Source of the DNA: Candidatus Kapaibacterium sp.
GTDB lineage: Bacteria > Bacteroidota > Ignavibacteria > Kapaibacteriales > WFXC01
Assembly (NCBI GenBank): GCA_015490805.1
Contig: WFXC01000014.1
Coordinates: forward strand, 1-64,000
Reading direction: 5' to 3'
Length of the DNA stretch: 64,000 nt
Positions 7,796 through 19,600 of this stretch are shown piece after piece. The notes beneath the pieces were generated by a model. The model was given only the letters and a program-made list of their open reading frames with translations. It was not told where the DNA came from and did no database searches. A program made the position numbers and the translations under genes. Each line of letters opens with the position of its first letter. The first letter of the stretch is position 1.

Positions 7796-10042
7796 TTAGC
7801 GCCGACGACGACGGCGGCGTTGCTGTTCCAATTCCACAGGAATATTGATACTTGCCATTCCAAGTTCAGAAACCTTTCCGTTGATCGGATTGCGAACCCT
7901 TGCACCAATAGTAACGCTAACATTCCCACTGACCGATCGCTGACCTGCCGGGATCTTGCCCTTGAGGAACACATCCAACTTTACTTTACCTTCCCCTTGC
8001 TCTTCAATACTCACTTCATCGACCTCAAATCCAGCAACTTCTGACTGCACATTCTGCACACCCAGATCCTGCACATCCTTCATCGTTGCCACCTTCCCAG
8101 CCGTATCAATATATGGCAAGATAAGATCGATATCTCGCACTGTGAGCCGCACTTTCCCACCAGACAACCACTCCGGTTGTGATATCCCCATATTCTGGAG
8201 CTGGAAGTACGGTGGTTCCTGCTTGATTTCACGCGTGACTTCTGGAAGAATTTCCACCTCATCGCCAGTATATGGATGCTCCCAGACTAATTTAAGTGAC
8301 AGATTGTTCGCTTTCGCCGGCAGCGGGATTTTTGCATCCAGTCCTCGAATCGGTGGGGTTTGCGGATCGTGATCAAACCGTGCATAGATTTTGAACTGCT
8401 TGGCCGGGATCTTTCCACCAGAGGTCGGCTTGAGATTGAGCAATAATGCATTCCCATAGTACATATTCCGCAACCGAAATTCTAAATCCTTCCGATTTTG
8501 CTCTTCCAGCCCTGTTTCAAACACTTCCAGCGGCGTCTTACCCACCGTCGATTTCCCCATATTTGTCTGCGTAATGCGCACCTCATAGGTGCCCGGCGGA
8601 ATTGGTTCCGTGGTTCGTGCTTGATAAAAGCGCTTACCGCCTTTCGCTGCTCCCGGCGTTGTTGGCTGCGTTGTCGCCTGTTGATCGATTGGCTGAATGA
8701 TTAAAGGATATGCCTGCAACGTAGCAGGATCGACCACTTCGCCGGTCGGGAAGTTATTGCCTTGAAATGGACCGGAAGCGAAGTTAAAGATGATGGGCAC
8801 CGCATCAAACGTATAAATGGCTTCTGGAAGCTCCACATACGGCTCTGCAATGGTAATTGGCGGCTTCACTACCCGGATGTCAATCTGGTAACTCTGGCGG
8901 TTCTGCTCAAAATACTGTGAAGCATTGGGTGTGAGCAACTTGACGATATAACTATACAAATCCAACTTGTTGATCACCGCCGTTGGTTCCATATCCAGGT
9001 TAACTTCACCCTTCAGCACTTTTTGCTTTGCCTCATTCAACAATCGACCAAAATCTTCAACAGTAAGCTTTCCTTGTACCAGATCTTCAGCAGCCGGTAG
9101 ATTCAGGGCACCCAGAGAACGTTGCAGTTCCTTCTGCACCACGCGTAGATCTTTGATCTTGAGCTTGACCGTTCCAATATTGACCGTAAAATCGGGCGGT
9201 AACTCTTCGGGTGATACAACATCACCGGTAACACCCAGAATCCGATTCGTGCGCGAAACAAAACGCAACTTATACCATCCCGGTTTATTCGGTGGCTGGA
9301 AATACACTAAGAAAGCCCGCTTCCGGATTCGCCCTCCTTCCAGTTGTGCTAACCGCTGCGTTTCCTGCTCTGAGTACACAAATATACTGTCTTTTTTCAC
9401 AGCGAAGTCCGGCGCAAAGTCTCTGGCTGAGCCCAACTCCTTGACGTAGTATTTATACACCGGATGTTGCCAGTCCTTGGTCTTTTCAAGATCTAATTTT
9501 AGCTTACGCAGAAAAACCAGCCGCCACTGTCCACGATCCACTACCGGGCCAACTGGCTGGTTCAATTGGTTAAACTCCACGTGCCTTAAACTATCATCGG
9601 GAGGAAAATACGGTGGCTCAGCCGAATTACTGGGATGGTAAAAAATCTGGTATTCCAGCTCTTCCACGTTACCTAACCGAATCAGTTTTCGGAGTTCCTC
9701 TTCATAGTTCTCTGATTCCGGATCTAATTGCGCCGCTGCTGCAGCAACATCAGTAACACCAACTTCAATAAAATACTTCCGCCACTGCTTAATTTCCGGA
9801 CCCTCAGAAATCTTTACCTCCTGCAAAGTAATTTCATCTTGCGGACGCGTGCTAATGCCTTCGGTCCCGGCGCCAATTTGTAACTGCGCCAGGATACTTT
9901 CCACAATCCGCATTGTCTCCTTTTGGCGACGGATCAGGTTCTCTTCCGCTTCATCGCGCTCCACAATGATAATCAACAGTTCCAGGATCACCGCAAGATA
10001 TAACACAAAATAAACCTTCCCGGCACCACCACCTTTTGCCAT
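7796..10042 (-). CDS. GldM/PorM-like single-TM periplasmic protein (tentative)
   Basis: 748 aa: 'MAKGGGAGKVYFVLYLAVILELLIIIVE' (one N-terminal TM), then a long beta-rich region with repeated Ig-like segments; ends 'EQQRRRRRRR'. Topology matches GldM but sequence similarity is not clear by eye. Confidence 0.45.
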   Translation of the reverse strand: MAKGGGAGKVYFVLYLAVILELLIIIVERDEAEENLIRRQKETMRIVESILAQLQIGAGTEGISTRPQDEITLQEVKISEGPEIKQWRKYFIEVGVTDVAAAAAQLDPESENYEEELRKLIRLGNVEELEYQIFYHPSNSAEPPYFPPDDSLRHVEFNQLNQPVGPVVDRGQWRLVFLRKLKLDLEKTKDWQHPVYKYYVKELGSARDFAPDFAVKKDSIFVYSEQETQRLAQLEGGRIRKRAFLVYFQPPNKPGWYKLRFVSRTNRILGVTGDVVSPEELPPDFTVNIGTVKLKIKDLRVVQKELQRSLGALNLPAAEDLVQGKLTVEDFGRLLNEAKQKVLKGEVNLDMEPTAVINKLDLYSYIVKLLTPNASQYFEQNRQSYQIDIRVVKPPITIAEPYVELPEAIYTFDAVPIIFNFASGPFQGNNFPTGEVVDPATLQAYPLIIQPIDQQATTQPTTPGAAKGGKRFYQARTTEPIPPGTYEVRITQTNMGKSTVGKTPLEVFETGLEEQNRKDLEFRLRNMYYGNALLLNLKPTSGGKIPAKQFKIYARFDHDPQTPPIRGLDAKIPLPAKANNLSLKLVWEHPYTGDEVEILPEVTREIKQEPPYFQLQNMGISQPEWLSGGKVRLTVRDIDLILPYIDTAGKVATMKDVQDLGVQNVQSEVAGFEVDEVSIEEQGEGKVKLDVFLKGKIPAGQRSVSGNVSVTIGARVRNPINGKVSELGMASINIPVELEQQRRRRRRR

Positions 10043-10151
10043 TCCGGTTGCTCCTGCTTAAACAAACGAAAAAATTTTATGCCATACTTACACCGTTAAC
10101 AAGTTTTCAATTATACAAAAAATTCCAGACTTAGCCGGACACTCTGGACAT

Positions 10152-11462
10152 CTAATGCTTTGAACGAAAGCTGAGTCGCAAAGGAACTCCCTCGAAAGCA
10201 AAGTTTTCCCGCAAAGATCGCTCCAGATATCGCTTATAAAAATCCGGGATCCATCGAGGATGATTGGAGAAAAACACAAAATGTGGTGGGGCTGTTTCAA
10301 CTTGCGTTGCGTAGTTTAATTTAACTTCCTTCCCATTCCTGGAAGGGGGAGGGGTTTTGCGAACCCACTGCTGCAACATCTCGTTCAACTTTGCTGTTGC
10401 GACCCGCATTTGCCGTTTTTGATATACCTGCAACGCTGTTTTCAAAAGTGCGGGGACCCGTTGCTTCGTACGCGCGGAAACGAACACCACCGGCAGATAT
10501 TCTACGACAGGCATTGCTTCTGCTAAGCTCCTGCGCCAGTGATCTGCTTTTTTTTGCTCAGAAGGCACTGCATCCCACTTATTAACGGCTATCACAACCC
10601 CTTTCCCTTCCTGAAAAGCTTCATCAATCATCTGTTTTTCCTGCTTATGAAATCCCTCCAGGGCATCTACCACGATAATAACAACATCGGAACGCCGAAT
10701 AGCAGTTCGGGTGCGCACGGTGCTAAAAAATTCGATACGATCCCGAATACGACTTTTGCGTCGCAATCCAGCCGTATCAATGAGCAGAAGTTCTTTGCCG
10801 TAGAACCGAATGCGCGTATCCAGCGCATCCCGTGTTGTCCCTGCAATGGGCGTCACAATGCTACGCTCTTTACCAACAAGAGCGTTCAACAAACTTGACT
10901 TTCCCACGTTGGGTCTGCCAATAATGGCAATGCGAGGAATATCCGCTTCTTCCTCTGGTACCGATGCCTGCTGCAAAAAAGGTAAAGCCGTTTCCAGAAG
11001 CGAGTCGATATTACGTCCGTGCAAAGCAGAGCAGGGAACGATAGTTTCGCTGATGCCCAGCGCTGCGCATGCATACGCTTCAACATCGTGCTTTGGATCG
11101 TCGCATTTATTGGCAACAAGAATAACGGGTTTCTGCAACGGGCGTATCTGATCTGCAAGATGCATATCAGCAGCAGTGAGTTCCGAGCGGGCATCGCACA
11201 CGAAGAATATCACGTCTGCCTCTCTTAGTACACGCTCAACCTGCTGGTGTATAGCCTGTGCTATCGGCTCCTGAGGATCCGGAATAACACCACCAGTGTC
11301 AATGATGCGAATTTTCAAATTCTGCCACTCCAGGTATCCAACCAGGTAATCACGAGTTACCCCCGGCTGTTCCTCCACAATCGCGATCCGCTTTCCAACC
11401 AATCGATTGAACAACGTCGATTTCCCGACGTTCGGACGCCCAACTATAACGATTGTACGCAT
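10152..11462 (-). CDS. der: Ribosome biogenesis GTPase Der (EngA)
   Basis: Tandem G domains: 'GRPNVGKSTLFNRLVGKR' and 'GRPNVGKSSLLNALVGKERSIVTPIAGTTRD', plus C-terminal KH-like domain. Confidence 0.97.
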   Translation of the reverse strand: MRTIVIVGRPNVGKSTLFNRLVGKRIAIVEEQPGVTRDYLVGYLEWQNLKIRIIDTGGVIPDPQEPIAQAIHQQVERVLREADVIFFVCDARSELTAADMHLADQIRPLQKPVILVANKCDDPKHDVEAYACAALGISETIVPCSALHGRNIDSLLETALPFLQQASVPEEEADIPRIAIIGRPNVGKSSLLNALVGKERSIVTPIAGTTRDALDTRIRFYGKELLLIDTAGLRRKSRIRDRIEFFSTVRTRTAIRRSDVVIIVVDALEGFHKQEKQMIDEAFQEGKGVVIAVNKWDAVPSEQKKADHWRRSLAEAMPVVEYLPVVFVSARTKQRVPALLKTALQVYQKRQMRVATAKLNEMLQQWVRKTPPPSRNGKEVKLNYATQVETAPPHFVFFSNHPRWIPDFYKRYLERSLRENFAFEGVPLRLSFRSKH

Positions 11463-11574
11463 TCCATTGCCTCCTCAATCCATTTGTCAATGTCGCAAAG
11501 GGACGAACCCGTAGGCTTTGAAATGTAATTATTCGTCTCACGCCATAATTGTCAAACGATACTCTGTGCACGAA

Positions 11575-12720
11575 ATGCTGGTAAATGGGAAACCATACCG
11601 ATCCTTATGGGAAAGTAAAGATGGGGCAAGCGTTTTCATTATTGACCAGCGATGGCTTCCCCACCGGTTCGTCATTGAAGAAATCCGCACAGTTGAACAA
11701 ATGGCAACGGCAATCCGGGAAATGCACGTTCGTGGCGCTGTACTGATCGGTGCGGCTGCCGCTTACGGAATGGTCTTAGCTGCCCGGCAGGCGCTATCTC
11801 TCCCGCCTTCCGAATTCCACTCTGCGTTGCAAAAAGCGGCACAACAACTCCTCCAGACACGTCCAACCGCCATTAACCTCCAGTGGGCAATCGAGCAACA
11901 GTTGGCCCATCTCCAGGAAAATTCAGATCCTGCTACTACCCTGGCAGCGTTTCTGGCAACTGCCCGGAAAATTGTGGATGAGGACCTGCACCGTTGTGCT
12001 TCCATCGGGCAATATGGATTTGCTATCCTCGAACAGCTCATCAAAAAGAAAAGTGGTCAACCACTCAATATTCTCACTCACTGCAATGCCGGATGGTTGG
12101 GCTGCATTGACTACGGCACTGCAACGGCGCCGATCTACCACGCTGCGGAGCACAGACTGCCACTCCACGTATGGGTGGATGAAACGCGCCCATGGAATCA
12201 GGGGGCACGACTGACAGCGTGGGAACTGGCTCAGCAGGGTATTCCCCACACGGTCATTGCTGATAATGCCGCTGCTCATTTGATGCAGCGGGGAATGGTG
12301 GATGTTGTCATCATTGGCGCAGATCGCGTCACTCGCACTGGCGATGTAGCAAACAAAATCGGTTCCCTTGAAAAAGCGGTGTGTGCCCATTACTTCAACG
12401 TTCCCTTTTACGTTGCCCTGCCAACTTCCTCCATCCATTGGGAACTCTCCGATGGTGTTGCAGATATCCCGATCGAGGAACGCTCTGCTGACGAAGTGCA
12501 TTATGTTTCTGGATGGAATGCCAGTGCGCAGGAACTATGTACTGTCCGAATCACTCCCCGGCAATCTCCGGCGCGCAACTGGGCATTCGATGTTACGCCG
12601 GCAACCTTTATTACGGGATTCATCACCGAATTTGGCGTGTTTGCCCCTTCGGAACTGGATACCCTTCGCAGTAAGATAGCACCATCAGTTGAAACACCCT
12701 ATGATACAACCCAACCATAG
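11575..12720 (+). CDS. mtnA: S-methyl-5-thioribose-1-phosphate isomerase
   Basis: 'IREMHVRGAVLIGAAAAYGM', 'LTHCNAGWLGCIDYGTATAPIY', 'VWVDETRPWNQGARLTAWEL', 'GADRVTRTGDVANKIGS'. Confidence 0.95.
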   Translation: MLVNGKPYRSLWESKDGASVFIIDQRWLPHRFVIEEIRTVEQMATAIREMHVRGAVLIGAAAAYGMVLAARQALSLPPSEFHSALQKAAQQLLQTRPTAINLQWAIEQQLAHLQENSDPATTLAAFLATARKIVDEDLHRCASIGQYGFAILEQLIKKKSGQPLNILTHCNAGWLGCIDYGTATAPIYHAAEHRLPLHVWVDETRPWNQGARLTAWELAQQGIPHTVIADNAAAHLMQRGMVDVVIIGADRVTRTGDVANKIGSLEKAVCAHYFNVPFYVALPTSSIHWELSDGVADIPIEERSADEVHYVSGWNASAQELCTVRITPRQSPARNWAFDVTPATFITGFITEFGVFAPSELDTLRSKIAPSVETPYDTTQP

Positions 12721-13378
12721 CTCAGTTGCGAGCAACCAACGCAGCATCCATCCACGGCTCCGACAGACGCTTCAGCGGCATCTTAACGCTCCCTATCAGC
12801 GTCCCTTTCCTCCTTTTAGCTCCGATGTCTTTGAAGCACTGGAACATATTTTGAACAATCACTCAGAGTTGCTCATCCTCGACGCAGGATGTGGCACAGG
12901 GATGAGCACTGTTCGTCTGGCGCTGCATTTCCCCCAAGCTACTGTTATCGGCATTGATAAATCTGCAGTCAAGCTATCGAAGAATCCCTGGAAGCGTTCA
13001 GGCAAATTGCCCCGCAATTGTTTCCTGCTGCGCGGCACCATTGAAGATGTCTGGCGATGGCTGGTCCAGCAAAAGATTCTCATCCATTACCATCTCCTCT
13101 GGTACCCCAATCCCTGGCCCAAGTCCCGTCATATCAAACGCCGGTGGTATGGGCATCCCGCTTTCCCTTTCCTTTTCCAGTGCTCTCTGTGCGTCGAATT
13201 GCGTACTAACTGGAAGATCTATGCTCAGGAATTTGCGCTGGCAGCAACGGACATCACCGGCAGCACACCTGAAATTACAGCGTTCTCTCCGGTAACTCCT
13301 CTTACCCCTTTTGAGCACAAATATGCCCGGCGCGGCGAATCGCTGTATAAAGTACGATGGTACGCCACTGACTGCTAA
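12701..13378 (+). CDS. TrmB-like tRNA (guanine-N7)-methyltransferase family protein
   Basis: SAM motif 'LILDAGCGTGMSTVRLALHFPQATVIGID'; 'WYPNPWPKSRHIKRRWYGHPAF' and 'PLTPFEHKYARRGESLYKVRW' match TrmB. Overlaps the 3' end of mtnA. Confidence 0.8.
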   Translation: MIQPNHSSVASNQRSIHPRLRQTLQRHLNAPYQRPFPPFSSDVFEALEHILNNHSELLILDAGCGTGMSTVRLALHFPQATVIGIDKSAVKLSKNPWKRSGKLPRNCFLLRGTIEDVWRWLVQQKILIHYHLLWYPNPWPKSRHIKRRWYGHPAFPFLFQCSLCVELRTNWKIYAQEFALAATDITGSTPEITAFSPVTPLTPFEHKYARRGESLYKVRWYATDC

Positions 13379-13610
13379 TATCCTTCCGGAATCCAGTTCG
13401 AATGACGTGTTGATCTTCCACAAAAAGGTCAAAGTTCGCATTCGAATTTCCTGAGGAAAAAATTTTTGCTTCTCGATTCTTCTTACTTCTCCCACCAGGA
13501 TCGTACTGGAATACGCAGAGAGAATCCCTCAAGAGCTAAACCAGGTAGTTGGATCGATGGAAAAAACCAGCAACCAAGGAGAGGAAGCTAAACGAAACAC
13601 CAACATCAAA

Positions 13611-13641
13611 CAAAAAACCGGATCCCCGCAGGGATCCGGTT
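13611..13641 (-). terminator. Rho-independent terminator downstream of the 2042-aa gene
   Basis: Perfect 11-bp stem AACCGGATCCC-(4-nt loop)-GGGATCCGGTT followed on the minus strand by TTTTTG. Confidence 0.85.
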
Positions 13642-13685
13642 CTGGTTCCGACAAACCCTTGTTACCTTCGATGAATAGCGAACAC

Positions 13686-16600
13686 TTAGCGGACAATGAC
13701 GACACGCTGGTAATATCGCTTATTGCCAGCCTGAAGTTCCAGCGTATAGCTCCCTGCCGGCAACATACTGACATCCAGTGTGATCCGATGTGTACCTGCG
13801 GTACTCAGTTCTCGAGTTGCTACCTTTGCCACCTGGCGTCCGACAACATTCAGCAATCGGATCACCACAGGAACTGGCTCTGGCAACTCATACCGCACTA
13901 CAAGCTGATCGTGTGCCGGCTGCGGATGCGGCTGATACAATGTTATATCTCCATAATGCTGTGCTTCTGGTACATTGGTGGTTCCTTGAATGATAAATGG
14001 ATCCGTTCGATCATATTCCAGCGCAGGTTCGCCCGGATAGATAGCGCGAAGAATAACGGTTTTGGTACCTTCCATTGGCGGCACGACCCAGTCAACGTAA
14101 CGGCGGCTGGCATCCACATTCGCCATTACGGTTGTCCAGGTTTCGCCATTGTCAGTACTAAGCTGGATATCGACGTATTCCACTGCGTTTTGAATCGTCC
14201 ACCGCACTCGAGCAACCTGCCCAACCTTCAGGCTGACATCCTTTCGCGGGTAGGTAAAGGTAAAGCGTCCTGCCAGAACTCGGAACTCTTCGGACACTGC
14301 CATTACTTCCCGAGATCCATCAGGTAACACTTCGACCATCCGAATCTGGGCGTGACGCGTATTGACAAATGGCACGCGCCAGTAAGCATTCTTTGCCGAA
14401 GCGCTTAAGATCGAGGTATTGACTTCCCAGGTCTTCCCAGCATCTGGTGAGAAGTCGAACTGTACCTGATCCAGCCCTTTGGCTTCCCAGAGGATCTGAG
14501 CAGTGGAGCCGCCGAAGTATACAGGATCATCGGCCGAAGGCTTCAGAATCCGCGCATAGGCACTCACGATGCTGAAATAGTCATCACTCCGATCTAACTC
14601 GATTCCTGTAAAGTCATCCAGGATACGCACCAGGCAGCGATTCGACTCGATTCCGGCTGGCACTGTCCACAACAGTTCTCCAGTTGCAGGATCCAGTGCC
14701 TGATCCACCACGTTGTACCACGTCTCGCCACCATCGACGGAATATTGCAACCGAATGCTCTCTTCCCCAGTATGGATCCACTTCACCCGATACGGACGAT
14801 TTGGTCGCCATTGCTCACCACCGTTGGGAACAACGACTTCAGCCGTGAAGAAGAAGATCGGCTTAATAGTCTCAAAGATACCCTGATCAGTGACATTTGC
14901 CCCATCTGTTGTATGCACCACCGTGCTTTCGTACCACTCGAAGGTGATAATGCCAGATCGCTCTTTGATCAAGAATCGCAGCGTACCCAGCAAGGTTGGC
15001 GAATCAGGAACCAATGATCCAGGACGGCGAGCATACTGGTCATAATCAATTTCAATCGTTCGCACATTCGGCAGCGGTTTATCTGCTCCAGGTTTAGGCG
15101 CCGAGTACGTTTGCGCATACCCTCGTTGCGGCTTATTGTGGAAGGGAGACCCATTGGTATTGTATAGGTTCATGAACTGCAACTTCGTCGGATCATATTG
15201 CAACGCAAAGGTTGCATTACCTAATGCAAACGGCTCCCCTTCATTCTGGATATACACATCGACCTCAACATAATTACCGACAAGCCTTGGGACTGCCAGT
15301 ACTCGATATTCAATCCCGCCACCACTCAGGACGTAATTTCCTAAGCGAATTCCTTTGCGCACAGGTCCAACCTCTTGGGTTAATACCGCGCTGGCAAACC
15401 GCTGATAGTTGGCATTAAACCACTCCGAACGCCAAGGATCCTCTCGTGCTATAACTGTCAGTGGGTCGTAGTCAGCAGGTCGAATCCCTGTGGGGAAGGT
15501 TACGTCATAAATTGACGACACTTTACCAAAGTTACGATCAACGATGGTACGATCCGTTGCATTAACCTGTCCGTCCCCGGTGACATCTGAACGGACCAAG
15601 TTTGTCCCTGCATCCAACCGTACCCGTACGCGGTCTGCTGCGTTTATTTGACCATCTCGCTCCACATCACCAGCAACCATCGAAGCAATAGCATCCACAG
15701 CACCAATGACTCCAGTTCGTCCATTGTTATAAATCAGACCTGTATTGGAATAGTAAGTCGCGGTGGGTGAAGTTTCTGCTGGACCATATGCCGTGTAATA
15801 GCCAGCCGTTTGCCATGCACTGGACGGCACCGTAGTAATGGTAATATTCGCCCACGTACTGGGCAGCACATTGCCGGCTGTTCCGTTCCACGTCTGGAAG
15901 TCCCAGCCAGATTCAATATCCCACGTAGCTTCATTATCTCCGCTAATACGGAACGGTGCTGGAAGACGGGACATCACTGGCAGGTGGTTGATATGGTCAA
16001 CAACTGCCCAGTAGTTTCCTTCCGGTATCGTTGTAAAGAGCACCGGAACATTGGCATACTTGTTATTACCAGCATTCCGATTAGCAGGATTCAAATCGGA
16101 ATATCCATTGACTGAGAGTGCAGAATCCATAAACTGTCCCGGCGATCCAGCATTATCTTTGTACAGCTTAATCACCAAACCACCACTTTCAAAAGTGGAA
16201 GCAAGATTAGCTTGAATGTTGGCTCCAGTTCCAATGTGATATCCTTCCAGTAATACCCGCACGGTGAAGTTACCACGCGGAACGACAGTAAACAACGGAC
16301 TTTCTGCTCGCACTGTGTCGATCACTGTTGCTGTTGTAACGCTTAGGCGCAATCGAGCATTGGTCAAGGCAGCTGCTATTGGCCCTTGATCTGTGTAAAC
16401 CCCATCATCATTCAGATCAGGATCGGTCAATCCTGCATCTAAGCTTCCGGCAAACTGAACCGGTGCCCCTGTACCGTTAAATTGATACTCGCTGGTGGAA
16501 GGCAGCGTAAATGCAATCGTCTGGGTTGTATGCCAATATGTGCTTCCGACATATTGATAGGGTTGGATCAACATTCCACCGCCTCCTCGAATGGAAAATT

Positions 16601-19600
16601 CCAGCGATGGGGGTACCCCTGGAGATCCACTGGTCACCCCTGTTGCTCCCGTATAATGGAATCCAACCCATCGAACTCGGACCGTAGAACCAGTCGTGTT
16701 CACCACTTGTTGCTTAAACACTGGCTCCACTACTTTAATGTATGGCTCATTTGCCACGAATTTCAACGAGTCCACGCCATAGAATCGAGCAATGACTTTA
16801 TTGTTGCTGGAAGCAAAGGATCGGTTAAAGTTCCGATTGACAGAGTTATTAATGAAAGATCCACCGTTGAAATCAAATGCTGCGACCAAATTGGCATTAT
16901 AGGACGACGTTAAGTCCTTAGCATAGACCGCTTGAGCTCCCCAAACAAATTTAGTCATCGATGTTGGTTCCGCTCCAGCAGTGCTTTCAGAATTCGGAGC
17001 CCCTTTCCAGAATCGAATTTCCCGAATTTCTCCAATAAACCCAGCATCAACTGTATCAGCACCAGTTCCCAGCTTGGGCTCATAACCGATGTAGAAATCC
17101 GAGGTATCGCTAATATCCACGTACAGATTGCTTCCTAACTGATTCGTGATCGTAGTATCAGCGCTTTGCGGCACACCATCGATATAGAATCGAATGTCCG
17201 ACTGCCCACCGTTCCCCAGATTGACATAAACACCGACGTGCGTCCAGGCGGAGTCTGTGCTTACGGTCAATGGTTTCTCCAGCGGCTTTGTAGAATCGCT
17301 CCTTGCAATACGTTCTACGCCCGCCGTATCGGTAATTCGGAACTCCAACTGCCCAGTTGACAAAAGACGCAGTGAATAGTAGCGATACTTCCGTGCGGTA
17401 TCCACTTTACTTACGATTGGGAAATATCCCTCCGCAGCCGTCGGGAAACGATACGGTCGAATCCAGGCTTCGATAAAGAAATCATTGCCAGTAATGGCAA
17501 AAGGACCGCCATCTTCGACCACAACAATGTCAGATTTGTTTTTGTAAAGTGAGAAGTATGGCGCTACCGTTGCTGGATCTGAGGTGAAGACCACATTGGT
17601 ATCCCCACCAACGGCACCCCGAATCCGCACCCAGATAGGTGCAGAATAGGCTCCCCCAGCTAAATTGCGAAGATCTGCGCTCTCATAGGGCTCCCACGTT
17701 GTTCTACCATTGCCTAAGAGAACGCTGTTGAGCGGTGTACCAGTCGCCGATGAAGCATAGCTCCACGTAGAATTATCCAGTGAGTACTCAATTTGCACGG
17801 TGGCATTAGTTCCATTATTCAAACCATAACCAACCCACCGTACTTCGAACGTTATATTTTGCCGGTTAGAGATCCCTTCTCCTCCAGTCGGAGCTGTCAA
17901 TCGCAAGTGCGGAAGGTCTGGCCGAAACCGAATCGTATTATCACTCCGACTACCTGCCAAGTAGTGAATCAAAGTATCCGAACCATTTTGATAGTAAGAT
18001 TCACTGGCTAAATCGACATTGCTTCCCTCCAGAGTAAAGTACAGTTCCAAGGACTTCAGAATATTTGCTGTCCCGCTGGTATTGGTTGGATTATCAATTC
18101 CTGCTACCCGCTGCCGAATCTCCTCTTGAGTCAAGGCTGCCCGCCAAATTCGAATTCCTTTGATACCCCCATGGAAATAGTTTTCCGCAGGAATTGTAGC
18201 ACTGGTCGTATTATTTGGATCAACTCCTACCCAGATTGGATGATCTGTCGGTAATGGTCGGATATCAGCAGCGTTTGTATTCACGTATTCTACCGCTATT
18301 TCGCCATCCAGAAACAGCCGAACGGTATCATTTTTGACCACTGCCGCCAGATGACGCCAGTTAGCCGCATGACTGTTTCCTAAGGGGATAGCATCACTGA
18401 CCGCAATCAAAGAATCATACGCCACGACATCTGCTAAATACCCATTTGCTCCTCTTCCTAGCACCTCCCGAACTCGGAAAGCCGGAAACTTTCCATTTTT
18501 CAAGTACAAAATCCAGCTCCCCTCTTCGGGCGCTCCAGGACCAGGACTTGAGGCAATAATCCCTGGATTTCCACTGACAACTTCATTTAAGTTCACCCAT
18601 GCCTCGACCGTAAATTCTGTTGGCGTGCTAAAGGTTTTAGTTGTTTTAAAGTACTCCTGACTGCTACTTCCAGCAATTTGAAGGAAGAAAATTCGACCAT
18701 AAACAAAATCTGCATCGCTAATATCAAATGGCGTTAACCGCCCTCTGGTAACAATGTTGCTATTATACCCCGTTTCATCCAGTTGCGTAATACGAAGCCG
18801 CGCCTGTTCCGATCGTGCTACTAACGTTGGATTAGTTGCCCATACGACTCGTAATGGCTGACGATAAGTAGAAGCAGACAAGGTAAGCGGTGCTCCTGTA
18901 TACGTGCTAATGATATGAGTTGAAGCTGTTGTCGAAATTTCTCCCGACACGTGATTTGCTAATACCCCTCCCGATACCAAGGAAGCGGTAGACGAGGTCG
19001 TTTCCGCTACCCTTCCAACCTCTGTCCACGAATTGCCACCATCAAGAGACAGTTCAATCACATACGCAGTAGCGTTCGTCGCATAGCTAACCTGATCTTC
19101 TGCAAAGCCACTTCGTTCAAAATAGATCGGATATCCCACCAACGTGTTGTTCAAATAAGAAGCATCTCGATCCACTACCTCAGAGGGTCCATTAGGATTG
19201 AGAATGGTAATACCAACGATTCGGAAACTGCCAGGATTGATAAATTGCACCTGGCTCTCAATGTCGTTTCCATCGACATCAAAGATTCGAATATCCCCCA
19301 GAGTCGTCAAAGTATTCCACTGAAAATTTGCATCCTGCGTTGTATCCGGCGTATTGATGATATCAAAAATCAATTTTCCGACGAAACTTCCGCGTCCAGT
19401 TGACGACGGCTGTACCCCTCCAGATCCAAGGGTAGCCAATCGAACTTCCAGGGAATACAGTCCATCGGTGGGCGCTCCATAAGCCTGAGTTGCCAGATTG
19501 TTATATCCATTAACCCCGTGAAACTGGGAAGTAATCGTTACGATGGGGTTTGCTTGTGTCACATTGTAATGGACCGAATCGGTCGAAGATGGCGCCTGGG

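Noticed and set aside
13390-13410. 'AGTTCGAAT' resembling a tRNA T-arm
   Set aside because: No acceptor, D or anticodon stems could be built around it.
13302-13532. Minus-strand 76-aa ORF and nearby short ORFs between the trmB-like gene and the 2042-aa gene
   Set aside because: Overlap the trmB-like 3' end; could be a remnant, but nothing recognisable.
13557-14327. 256-aa plus-strand ORF
   Set aside because: Overlaps the terminator and the 3' end of the 2042-aa gene on the opposite strand; no protein-like features.
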